This document shows positions 35,412-46,700 of a stretch of 64,000 nucleotides of DNA, piece by piece. The notes beneath the pieces are model-generated. The model had not been told where the DNA came from, did not search any database, and saw only the letters and a list, made by a program, of their open reading frames with translations. Numbering within the stretch: position 1 is the first letter of the stretch; each line of letters opens with the position of its first letter. This DNA is from Mermis nigrescens (Eukaryota; Nematoda; Enoplea; Mermithida; Mermithidae): contig JAVLUZ010000768.1 of assembly GCA_036768485.1 (NCBI GenBank), forward strand, positions 30,743 through 94,742, written 5' to 3'. The position numbers and the translations under genes were made by a program.

Positions 35412-38400
35412 GAATTTAGCCAAATGGAAGAAAAAACAAAACCGTATACATTCTGCAATACAAAATAACATAAAAAATAAATAAAGCAATATAAAAGCAA
35501 GTATATAAAATAAAGAACTAAAGCTAATAGAGCATTTAATCGCCAGCATAAAAGTAAGACGATTAATTGAGTGGTCTTAACATAGAATCGATTGTCATTA
35601 GCTCAAGGGAAATAATGAACAAAACGATGTACCCACTACTCTAATTCAATCGTGTCTCAACGGATAACAAAAAAACATTAATGAGTTAGGCACAGTGTAG
35701 ACACAAAACAATAGAAAATATGTACATAAATAAAAACTAGGAAATTGCCTGCGGCACAATGCATTAAAAACAGCATGCAGCAGCACTTTTTTTACTATGA
35801 TTGGAGCTATGATTGATTATAAAAAGTGACCGATTTTTCAGGACATTATCTATAAATATTTTTTATAGCAGCCATAAGATCAGGTGATAGAAAAAGGGTG
35901 TACAAATTTCAAAAAGCAACAAGGATAGTTACTGAACCTGAAACTTTATATTCTTCTCATGAATTTCCAAATAAAATCACAATACTTAAATAACATTTTC
36001 CGATTAGTCACTCACTAAGTTACCTGGGCGAAACTGACACGTTTCTGAAATCCTACTTATATTTCTGTTACGAATAAAACAGGCTGGCTGAGCATGTAAA
36101 GATTTACAGAAATAAAACAGGTCTTTTAAATTAATAGATCAGAAAAAATAGAAAATTGAGAATACACAGGTGATGAAATCAGGGAACAATATTGAATGAT
36201 GCGTGCATTCGAGCTGAAAATAGCGGTTTTTCTAGTAAGTTCTAGAAAAACTTTCCATGCTCAATATCCTCTACATTTACTCGTATAAGCGTTTCTATTT
36301 ACGCGAGACAAAACTTTACAGCGCCCCTAATAAGGCTATTAAACACAGCGCACACATTCTAAAAGAATATTCAGTAGAACGTTCAGACAATTTTTTGAAA
36401 CAGAGGCAACAAGCCAAAGATTAAAAAACTCAGGCGACATAAAAACCTGAATAAAATATAACTTTTTAGGCGCACCGAGTTAGCTTCTTGCAAAGTCTCG
36501 CATATATTCAATTTCGCTAGTTCATTATGGACTTAGAGTAGAAGTCAAAAAAATCCAAGGTTTACTTTCCTTTCGAGTGACAACCATTATGTAGGTATAA
36601 AATTGATGTTAGGCTATTGATGCTGAGAATCGTGCTTCTAGTAGGTAAGCAAAAAAAGATACCTGCTTATGATAGGTGATACATGCACGCATTATACGAT
36701 GTAATGAAGGTAGGTACGCTTGATTGGTGCTGCGAACGAATAAGAAGATAAAAGTTTCTGAGCAATAAACATGTGCAAGTCCTTCTGATCAAAAGACAGA
36801 TTTAAGTAATCGCATTTGCTTGCCCAAGTATAAATCGCATATGATAATATTGAAGCATGGAGCGGCTCGAGGAAGCTTGCTGAATTGGCAGCTTTATTAG
36901 CTAATTAATAATCCGTTTAATACGTTCGGAATTCACGTCGCGTCGCAAGCCTTCAAACGTGTCACCGTGTTGTGCTTACATTCCTTATGCAAGGCGGGCT
37001 ACACCGGATTTGATGAAGGAATTTGCACGATATGCCACATTTTGATGGGAAATTCAATAGTTTGATGATGGAAAGTACGCGAAATGCCGCTACAGGAAAA
37101 AATTATGCAAATATCGCGAAGGCGAATAACAAAATTTGCGTAAAAAATACATATTAACATATAATATACATACATGGGAAAGAAGCTGTCAAGCGGCCCT
37201 AAGCTTATTGAATTTGCTTAACTACCCAATCGGACCGTCGAGACCAGGAGCCTATGCACTATTGATAAGAGGCTACATTTACGTAGCTTTAGATAACATG
37301 CATGTGAGTCAAACTTATTAAATTTTACGGAGAGGTAAATCTAGGTCAGACTTGAATAATCAGACGTGACCGATTTTGATGTTAGTTAGGTATAGGTACG
37401 TAGATTTCAATAATCTTATCAAATCCGCAACTATATTTTGATACTGCGTGTAGCATATTTTTAATTATTATCCTAAGCTTTGCGCAGTTTTTACGCGAAA
37501 ATTGCGTCTAAAAAGAATTTTTTTATGGAAATCAAGGCTGTTGGCTTTTCTGAACAATAATTATTTTAAAAAGTCTTATCAGGGGGCTATGCGATCCTAA
37601 ATTTGCAAAGTTAGATTCTTCTGTACCTACCCGAAATGCCTTCCACGTAAATGAAATTATTGAGGGCTTTACGTGATTTACTTTTATTAAGTCATGTTTT
37701 AGGTATGAGGATAAAGAAATCTCAACAACTTCTCGTTTAAAACAAAGGATTTTAAAACGGCAGTAAGTGCCCTTGAGTCAAGTAACAGATTCTCTAGAAG
37801 TAATTTTAGACAACTGGGATCCTTCTTAATCGCACTATTTTGGGCTAAAGGTGCTAAAAAAATAAAGACTTTGTATTATTTATCACACTTTCTAGATATC
37901 TGAAATTCTTCTAAAAAAATTGCTTATTAAAAACGAATAGGTTTAAACTTTTTCAAAATTATTCCTAGCGCTAGTGCAACAAACGAACAGATTTTGGTAT
38001 ATGATTGAGCTGATCAATAATCACAGTAAACTGACGATAAAAATTGTTAAAATTCGCATCCAAACTTGGTAGTTCAAGCAGACAAAAGCGGACGATCTTC
38101 GAGTCGGACAACAATGATATAATTGTGGAAAATTACATTCCAAAATGATAAAATCTTTCGCTCTGAAATAGGAGATAATAAATTATAATAAACAATACAT
38201 TATCTGAAATAGAAAAGTATGTAGGTACCTCTATAAAGCGAAATCCATTTTCGAACATTACTTTGAAAGCGCATTTATGATCTTAAACGTTTCATTTTCA
38301 AGCAAAAAGACTATTGCATGATTAGTCATATCTACGCTAGCAAGAAAAAGTGCTCTGATTGAGCAAAAAGGACAAACAACTTTAAATTAAGGATTATTAA

Positions 38401-39147
38401 TTAAGAAGAGGACGGAATAGTCGCCTATGACAGAAAATGCTATAGATCAGGCAGGGTGCGGCTTCTATAAAGTGTGGCCTAAGCCATGCTAAAATTTGTA
38501 CATGATAAACATAGGACGTGTTTAATTTTGATGTTGTATATTTCAACATTGTCGCTAGGATTAGGCCTAGCATAAGCCTGCGCTTACGGAACTGGGCTTA
38601 AGCCAGGTTTAAACCTAACCGCGTATCCTTAAACGTTGACTCATGACTTAAGCCTAAACATGTAGAAACCGATTTTTTAAGCAGCACCAAAATCGAAGTA
38701 TATTTTGCGGCCTACAGAAGGAAGTTGCGATTCAGTTTGAGAAAGCACAACAGTTTATTCTTTAAAAGAACTGATCAATGAATTGAAAAAACGACAAATC
38801 AACCTTAATTGAATGCAAATCCGAAAGACCGACGTAGCAATGGCATAGAAGTTCAGCAGGGATTAAACTTGCGCGAACAGGCCAGCTTCGAAAACAATTG
38901 GACGGCGAAAAATAATCAGCGAGAAAACCGTGCAAACAAATGCAACAGTGTATGATACAAAACGAAAATTTGAATAGCTCACATAGGAAACAAAGCAGGA
39001 GAAAACGAACATTAAACTGATGGCACATGAAACTGCAATAAACAGCTGATGCGAATGTCGTAATATATCCATCGAGCCATTGCCAGCGATTAACTGAATA
39101 TTATTTATATGTATATTGTCAGAAAAATACGAGACTGCTAATCAACT
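35412..39147. other. Upstream region of the Ly6 gene, no clear gene
   Basis: AT-rich. The part at 36880-37130 is less AT-rich and has several CpG (ACGTCGCGTCGC), which could be promoter or 5' UTR, but nothing proves it. 38460-38680 holds a diverged inverted repeat built on GCCTAAGCC/GGCTTAAGCC. A short minus-strand frame at 38863-39072 with two hydrophobic stretches is not supported further. Confidence 0.4.
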
Positions 39148-39481
39148 ACAGTCTATCTCACATAACTTAGTGCATAAATTTTAAGAATTTTTACTGACAG
39201 TTAGCCGACAGATTACGATAATTCAATGCTATAATCGCAATCTGTCAGCTTATTGTCGGAGGTAGTTTTTAAAACTTATGCCTCAAGTTGGGTGAAACGC
39301 AGGCACGTAGCTCTGGGGGCGAGTGGGGGGGTTCCGGACCCCCCAAAATTCAGAAAAATCGGACTTTTTAAACGTTATTTTGTGCTATTTTTGGCCTTTT
39401 TGGGCTTAGTCCCTCCAAAATTGGTGTTGGTTCCCCCAAAATAGGACGGCCAGCTACGTGCCTGGTGAAACGGACAATGAA
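39148..39481. mobile_element. MITE of family GTCTRTTTCAC, split by another MITE
   Basis: Left arm GTCTATCTCACATAACTT, right arm ends GGTGAAACGGAC. Internal sequence closely follows 27080-27240 (GACAGATTACGATAATTC, CAATGCTATAATCGC). The right arm is interrupted by the 165-bp element at 39300-39464. Confidence 0.75.
39300..39464. mobile_element. 165-bp hAT-type MITE, family CAGGCACGTAGCT
   Basis: Perfect 8-bp TSD GTGAAACG at 39292-39299 and 39465-39472. Ends CAGGCACGTAGCTCT and, inverted, CAGGCACGTAGCTGG. A sister copy lies at 45199-45350. Confidence 0.93.
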
Positions 39482-39483
39482 TC

Positions 39484-39709
39484 GGCTATTTAGTGCAGGT
39501 CGAAATTTTCTTCTAAGCTCTTCAACAAACCAGTCAGAAATATTCTGAAAAGACACCTTCTTTTTCAGAGGCCGCAGAACATACATCAATTTTAGTGATT
39601 TTAGCAGATTCTTATAATTTTTTGTGCACATAGGTGATTTTTGATTTTTCCCCGTTCCCTTTATATCTTTACCACAATGCCAAGTGTATTTGTCCTTTTT
39701 TTGCTCCAT
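39484..39709 (-). CDS. Unrecognised Lys-rich ORF
   Basis: From an ATG the frame reads about 75 codons outside the neighbouring MITE: MEQKKDKYTWHCGKDIKG, then KNLLKSLKLMYVLRPLKKK and FQNISDWFVEELRRKF. Composition is protein-like, but I recognise no family, and past 39481 the frame continues only into transposon sequence. Could be an exon, an old pseudogene piece or chance. Confidence 0.25.
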
Positions 39710-40915
39710 TGGAGCATTTTTTCTTGCTAGACCCTATTTTTAGTTAGTATGATTTGAGTAAATCAATCAGTAAACTCATAGGGTCTTGCTGAATGAAATG
39801 TAACAGTCGAACAACGCGAAAAACGACATTGTTCTTTCACATCAGCATCCCCATTGCAAAAAACACTTCTTACCTAACTTGATATCTGATGTTATGGAGA
39901 ACACTTAAATAAATTCGTTTCAGGTTTTAAAATTGAAGATTTTTATTGTAAAGTTTACACAACCATTGAGTCAAAGAAAAGCTAGTCGAATAAGTAATCC
40001 TGATTTTACAGAGAACAATTCGTAAAAAAATTTAACTTGCACAGTAGTTTGAATCTAAGGTTAACCTTCAGTGCAAATTTCACACAACTAATAAGAGTTA
40101 AGAAAATTGCAGCCAAGGTCGTAATCCTGATGTTACGAAGAAATTCTGATGTTTCGAATAGCATTTCTGAAAAATTCAACTTTCGACATGTGCTGTAACT
40201 AAAGTTAATCTCCAGTGTAATTTTGCACGACCACTGAGTGTAAAGAATGTCTAAAGTCAGATTCGCAATTTGCAAAACTCTTCATAGGTTCATAAGTCCC
40301 TTCTAAAGGTTCATAAGTGCAAAGCCTGTTCTACAAATGAAAAATTGACTTGCACCAAATTATTACGCTTATGAACCTTTAGAAAGGTTCTGCAACGAAC
40401 CTTTCTAAACGTTCATCAGTTCGTAAGCCCTAAAATTGGCTTGCATTGTACGAGGAGCTACACCTATGAACATTTAGAAAGGTTTTTAAGTCCAATAACA
40501 AAGTCCTTACTTATAGAAAATTTCCGCTGCTCCAAAAATCACTATCTTCACGAGGTCATAGGTTCGTAGGCGCGGATTAAACAAATTTCTATAAGTCGAT
40601 GTGCTCCTTCGACAAATAGTGTCTTTATTGAGCTAATGATATCCGTAAGTATAATGATTGAATGTGATAGTGAAGAAGATTATGTAGGACCATTGCGACA
40701 AAAACGGTTAGCTCGTCCTCGAATTGATTTTGACTCAAAACGGTTTGCTGCAATCTAGGATTTAATATTTTAGTGACTCTTTTTGCAATACAAAGCTTTA
40801 TGCAGCCAATTATGAAAAGCAAGTGAAACGTTACGTCGATTTGATCTTGATTTACGTTGGCAACAATATTTTATCGGTACCTACGACTAGTTCATGAAAA
40901 CATCATTAAAAATAT
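39710..40915. other. Non-coding with dispersed GGTTCATAAG/GCAAGCC motifs
   Basis: Between 40280 and 40600 GAACCTTTAGAAAGGTTC-type inverted words and TTGCACCAA/TTGGCTTGCA words recur at irregular spacing; the same words reappear at 41229-41640 (TTGGTGCAAGCCAATTTT, CATAGGCGT). It looks like an old, fragmented repeat family. Confidence 0.45.
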
Positions 40916-41096
40916 CAGTGGCGGATCTAGGATTTTCCTAAGGGGGGGGCGGTACCCCTAAGGGGGGGGGGCGGAACCCTGACTTGGGCGGAAAAATTAG
41001 CCGTTTTAACCCGAAAATTGCTCAAAAATGCTTAATTTTGCGCACTATTTTGGGCCAATGGGGTGGGCGGCCGCCCCCACCCTAAATCCGCCCCTG
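40916..41096 (+). mobile_element. hAT-type MITE, family CAGTGGCGGATC, complete
   Basis: 181 bp with perfect 8-bp TSD AAAAATAT (40908-40915, 41097-41104). Ends CAGTGGCGGATCTAGG and, inverted, CAGGGGCGGATTTAGG. Confidence 0.93.
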
Positions 41097-41228
41097 AAAA
41101 ATATTATTTCCAACGTATGCGAACATTTGTGGGCGATAAATAGAATTTAAATCTTATTTTAACCTTTTAACAATAATATTTACCTTACATTAATACAACT
41201 CTAAAAAATATAACAAACGAAAAACAGT

Positions 41229-41640
41229 TGGACTTTGCACTTATGAACATACATATTTGGACTTTGCACTTATGAACTTATATGAAGGCACGTTTTTTCT
41301 AAAAGCCTTTGGTGCAAGCGAACGCTTTTGAACTGGTGGACGCGCCTATGAAGTTACGAAGACTTTGGACGGACTCACTAATGCTAATACTTTATTCCGA
41401 ATAAAGGAAAGGACAAAGTCTCAAGGAAAATAAGAAAGCAAAATATAAAATGCGAATATATGAAAGTGAAGTCACGTTGGTGGAAGCCAATTTGAAGACG
41501 TATGAACTAATGAACCTTTAACCTTCTAAAGTTTTATAGATGTAAAACTTGGTGCAAGCCAATTTTCACGCCTATGAAATTATGAATATTAAAAAAGGGT
41601 CATAGGCGTTTGGTGCAAGCGGCCCCAGGATAGAGTGAAA
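41229..41640. repeat. Dispersed diverged repeat, GGTGCAAGC words
   Basis: GGACTTTGCACTTATGAAC occurs twice within 45 bp; TTGGTGCAAGC occurs at about 41308, 41549 and 41608, and GCCTATGAA nearby. Related to 40280-40600. No open frame of interest. Confidence 0.5.
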
Positions 41641-42019
41641 ACTTTTAACCGCTCGGACTAACTCCCTATTGACTTTATAAAAACGCAATTCAATAAGTAG
41701 CCCTTGAAACATACTACTATTCTACCAAAAAAGATTTTCCCCGACTTATAGCCGGAGAAGTTGGCAGACATTAAGGAGACGAAATCGCGACCGGAATGAG
41801 CATTTTCAGCCCAGATTTTTACAATCCTTACACTCCCACTCGAGAACTAACGCGAAATTCGAGGAACAAAAAAAGCTGTTTTAGAGAATTTCTCGCTCTA
41901 CATTTTTCATTACATTTTATAATGCCGAGTTGTTGACAAGCTTCGAAAAAACCTATTAAAAGTGGCTGGTATAACATTGTTCAAAAACTTTACACTCTAA
42001 TTACTTGCATAGAATTAAG

Positions 42020-42685
42020 GGCCCAACCCGTAAATCCTACTAATGAAAAAGATAGGGAGAAAGAAATAGCATGCTAAGTAAATGTAGGTAACCACACACG
42101 AAGCTTGGGAGAAACGGGAGAAACGGCGAAACCATGATAAGCATAATTAACCACACCCGGAGCCTGAGAGAAACGGCGAAAAGCATAGGTAACAACACCC
42201 GTAGCCTAGGAGAAATGGGAGAAACGGCGAAACCATGAAAAGCATAGCTAACCACACCCGGAGCCTGGGAGAAACAGGAGAAAGGGCGAAACCAATGATG
42301 AGCATAGGTAACCAAACCCGGAGCCTGGGATAAACGGCGAAACCATGTTAAGCATAGGTAACTACACCCGGAGCTTGGGAGAAACGAGAGAGACGGCGAA
42401 ACCATAATAAGCATAGGTAACCCAAGCCGGAGCCTGGGAAAAACGGCGTAACCATAAGTATAGGTAACCACACCCGGAGCTCAGAAGAAACGGCGAAGCC
42501 ATGATAAGCTTAGGTAACCTCACCCGGAGCATGGGAGAAACGGCGAAACCATGATAAGCATAGGTGAAACGGGAGAAATAACGAAACCATTGATGGGAGA
42601 AATGTTTCTCCCACCGAGGAAAAATTTCGATGGGAGAAACGTTTCTCCCACTGGGGAAACACTAGTGGGATTTACGGGTTGGCCC
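42020..42685. mobile_element. TIR element with internal minisatellite
   Basis: Perfect 8-bp TSD GAATTAAG (42012-42019, 42686-42693). Ends GGCCCAACCCGTAAATCC and, inverted, GGGCCAACCCGTAAATCC. The interior from about 42070 to 42570 is a roughly 50-bp minisatellite whose unit contains AGCATAGGTAACCACACCC, GGAGCCTGGGAGAAACGG and CGAAACCATGATA, about ten diverged copies. Near the right end lies TGGGAGAAACGTTTCTCCCA, a perfect hairpin, in two versions. The ends do not start with CA, so the superfamily is open. Confidence 0.85.
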
Positions 42686-42693
42686 GAATTAAG

Positions 42694-43344
42694 TGCAGAG
42701 AAAAATAAAAAATATAGACAGCGTAACTTTTTATGCTCTATCGTTTAAAAAAACGCACCTCCCACATATATGACGTTAAAGCTTGTGGGGATGCACCGGT
42801 GTTAGGGGTAACCAAGTATACAATAGGTACAGATATACGTGCTAACGCGGTGCCTACCTAGGATTGCAGAGTATCATGGATGTACAAGATCAGGGTCGGC
42901 AGGGCGGTAAAATATCGGAAATCCAAACAGTAGATATAATGTTCACATGTTTTGTTTAAACGACCGGAATGGTCAAACTAGCCTATAAAACGTCTTTTTT
43001 GCGGTAATATCGCATTTTAACGCATTTCTAGTCCATTTCGACTGCATTATATCAGATTTAATACGAAATACAGAAATTGATCGATTTTTGACGCTTTTTA
43101 AGTAAATAGCACATAAAAGTACTTAGTTTGTTCTATTTTTTAATTGAATTTCTGCCGCATGAGGTTACGAAAGTGGCTTATAAATCTGACAGCTGCTGGA
43201 CCACCCACAAACACGAAGTCTGTTAGAACAAATGCAAGCGATTTATGACTTGCTGCGATTTTTACTAGATGTACGTAAAACATTATGCTAAAAATGGTAT
43301 ACAAATATAAGTCACGAAAATACAGCGTTCGAAATACAAGTCGC
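42694..43344. other. 3' flank of the asteroid-like gene
   Basis: No gene seen. ATTAAA on the minus strand at 43139-43144, about 200 bp after the stop, is a possible poly(A) signal. Confidence 0.4.
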
Positions 43345-43790
43345 CTAATCAAGCTTCAATACGGCGAACTTGTTATTGAGCAATTTTTTAGGTATATGCG
43401 ACCCGTCTTCTCGATTCTTTGATCTGCGCTTTTTGGGTTTTTCGCGTTTTCGGAAAAGACACTCGGGTATTAAAGCCAAAACTTCTTCCCTGAATTTTTT
43501 GATTTGGTCAAAAACCGATCCTGGATTCGTGTCAATTTTTGCATCACATCCGTTTATTTTTTTGAAAGCATCGACTAGACTCGGCGACTCGACGAAAATT
43601 AAATTCAAATTCCATAAAATTCGACCGGAATAAAAATTTTCGATGATCAACGGTTTAAACGGTCGCATGAGCAAATCGTTGAGCAACTGACAACACCAAA
43701 CCAAAGCCTGCCATTGACTCAGACAATGCATAAATCGCACGTCGATTTGATAAGATTTCGATTTGGGACTACTTTCCAGCTTGTCGAAGT
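43345..43790 (-). CDS. Asteroid homologue, last exon
   Basis: Acceptor CCCTATTTAG, 147 codons, stop TAG. Contains [18 protein letters not shown], the C-terminal signature region of asteroid proteins (H-x-L-S-x-W-Q), then [14 protein letters not shown], and a basic tail [17 protein letters not shown] that could serve nuclear import. Confidence 0.88.
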
Positions 43791-46700
43791 CTAAATAGGG
43801 TTCTTTATTAATATAATGAATAAAGAATAAATTGAACGCAGCTAAGTATTTCTTTATTTTTTAAATTTAATTATTTCTTTCGTTTTTTGCTATCAGTAAT
43901 TGCATCTCAACGCGGGCATGGGGGTTAGACCACATCTGGGCTTAGGGGGTTTGGGGGTATGCACCCCGCAGAAACCAAAACACCCCCCAGAAATCAATTT
44001 TTGAAATTTGTGCTCGATGAGAAACGTTGAAAAATGGTGTTTTTTTCGCCATACCACCATTTTTAAGGCCATTTTTTGACCTTTGAAAAATTTTGCTTTC
44101 TCCGAGCTTTGGTGCCGCCCACCTACGGTTTAAACCTCGAGAATCTCTAATTTCCCCCGCAGATTACGATAGACTTCCATAATTGAATTTTGACATTTTT
44201 ACAATTTTTTGATGATTTTGCCTCTTCCAGATCACAAGTGCTATTTGCCGACGTATTTAGAATACAAAATTATAAATAAGCTCGGATAATGCACTTGTCA
44301 AGTAATAGTGCATGATGATAATAATAATAATAATAATAATAATTATTATTATTATTATGCAATCAGATCATGTTAACTTATGCAGAACAAAAGTATAAAT
44401 TGTTAAGACTAGATCAATGACAGATCCAGGATTTTCTGACAGGGGGCGGCGGAGCCCCAAATTTCACTAAAGCGTGAAAAATTCGACCATTTTGCTTAAA
44501 GTAGCGGTTTTTTTGCCATCTTTTGATATGCAGAATCATTTCTCATGCGACAAAAAGTTCTAAATTTTCCGAATTTTTCTAAATGAAAACTCGCAAAATT
44601 AATGCAAAAATCGACACAAAGCGCCATAAGATACTCGATAAATCATTGTATGAACTAAAAGTACTCTTCTGACTTAAAAGTAGTTTTTAGAGCAGCCAAG
44701 AAAGTCAGTAAATGTCATTAATGCGTACTAATTCGGCGCGAAGCGCCGGAAAAATTTGAAAAAACATGATAAAATGACTAAAATCATCAAAAAAACATCT
44801 ATTCCTAATCGCGCCCGAATATTTTTTGACGACAGGAGGGGGGGGCGGCCGTCCTTCCGCCCCCTCTAAATTCGCCGCTGGACTACATCCACTGATTGTA
44901 AGCTTTTCCTATAGAAACAGGCAAGGATACACAACCTCCGTAGTTATTGTATTCCACACATCATAGTATCAAGGCAATAATAGATTTCTTTTTCAATTAA
45001 AAAGAAAATTTTAAGAAAACTTCACACTCTGTATTTTTGTAATGCACACTTTTGGCCCTGGTCCCTCAGTTGATGTGTATTATCCGAGTTCGAGCGGACT
45101 ACTAATCATTGCCCAAGCATATTCGCAAGGCCATATATTGCCAAAAAAGACATAAACCAATTTGAATTGAAACGGCAATCTTATAATCAAACAATATACC
45201 GGCACATATCTCTGGGGGAATGGGGGGGGTTCGGGGACCCCCGAAATTCAGAAAAATCGTTAAAACAGGACTTTTTAAACGTTATTTTGTGCTATTTTTG
45301 GCCTTTTTGGGTTTAGTACCCCCAAAATAGGACGGCCAGCTACGTGCCTGACAGTATATAAAAAAATAAACGAGAAGCAGTGACTGATCAATATTAATAT
45401 ACTTTCGACAAAGCGAAGTGCAGCAGAATCGAAATCATCATTCGTCTCGAAATTTTGATTGACTTCTTCAGAGTGCAACGCCTTTGGCAATTCTAACGAA
45501 GCTCTCATAAAAGCTAAAACGAGAAGTGAATCGAAATACGACAAATCGATCGTGACGTCATCGATTTCGTTTTGAGCAGCCCAAAGGCGACAAACGATCA
45601 AAAATAAATGTAACGAGGGCGAAAATCTGTCGAGCTTTCCGATAAAATCATCGGAAATGCTGGCAAATGCCAAAAAATGTGCACGTCTCGTTTCCACCGG
45701 TAAATTTGGCAAATCGTTGAGCGACAGTGAAATGGGCGGCAAACTTTCTAGATTTATATCTCGTTTGCGTTGATCGCATCCTTTGCGACTATATTCAACT
45801 AAGCTACTTTTCGCCTTTGCTTTGGCATCTTCGGAAGCACCGTTGGCAAAATTTAGAACTTAAAAAGACAAGATAAGAATTGTTGTTCTGTCTGTTTGTT
45901 GTTGTTGCTACTTATTTATTTTTATTTTTATTCATTCATTCATTCATTCATTTTTTTCGGCCACGCTATTCATCTAAGCATCCTATTATCCTCTTATTAC
46001 CCTCTGTGCTGAATATTTTAATTGAAAAAATACCATAATACGTGTTTTTCACTTTTGGCCAACAAATTGAAGATCATTTACCATTTAAGAATAGTCGACT
46101 ACTTAAGCTCCAAAATTTCGAGCTGTTTACATGTCTGGTGAGAGGGATTGCTATTACCAGACATGCACCTGAGTGGGATTTGGGGTACCTAGATCACAGA
46201 ATGGAAATAAGGAAAATTTTCTTGGGAAAATAAGGCAAAATGAGACCGAGAATTGATAAAGATCAAAAATTGTCCGCAAAAGTGCTCGAAAATGTTTTCA
46301 CTATGTAGTTTTTGAGGCCATTTTGGCCCAAAAGTTTTCGAGCTGATCCAGCCAACGGCTTTTTAGCAGCATGATAATGAAAGTTGTCCGGTGTTATAAA
46401 AATTTTGCCCGTTAGCAAGGTATGAAAAGTGTTTCGAGCAGCATCACATTTACTTTTTTTAGTTCAAGTTTACGATTCAAACACTCTACAATAAATCTTT
46501 GTGCAAATGTGGACATAATGCAATTATCTTGTCTGTTTTTTAAAGGTTTTAGGCACGAAGAGACAACTTAGCAGTAGCACTATTCTTTCCTGTCGTTTGA
46601 AAACTAAATTAGTTTATTTATGTTTACGTTATCATTCAATTCATAAGCGCAGTAGCGACTGTTGACCGAGTAAATTAGTACAAGGCAAACGCATTATCAT

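Noticed and set aside
38863..39072. 69-residue minus-strand frame with two hydrophobic stretches
   Set aside because: Overlapping frames are equally open, there is no recognisable family, and no partner exon in phase was found.
42040..42471. 143-residue ORF on the minus strand
   Set aside because: Built entirely from the 50-bp minisatellite inside the element 42020-42685.
42070..42570. Regularly spaced repeats resembling a CRISPR array
   Set aside because: The whole 50-bp unit repeats, with no unique spacers; eukaryotic context; enclosed by TIRs and a TSD.
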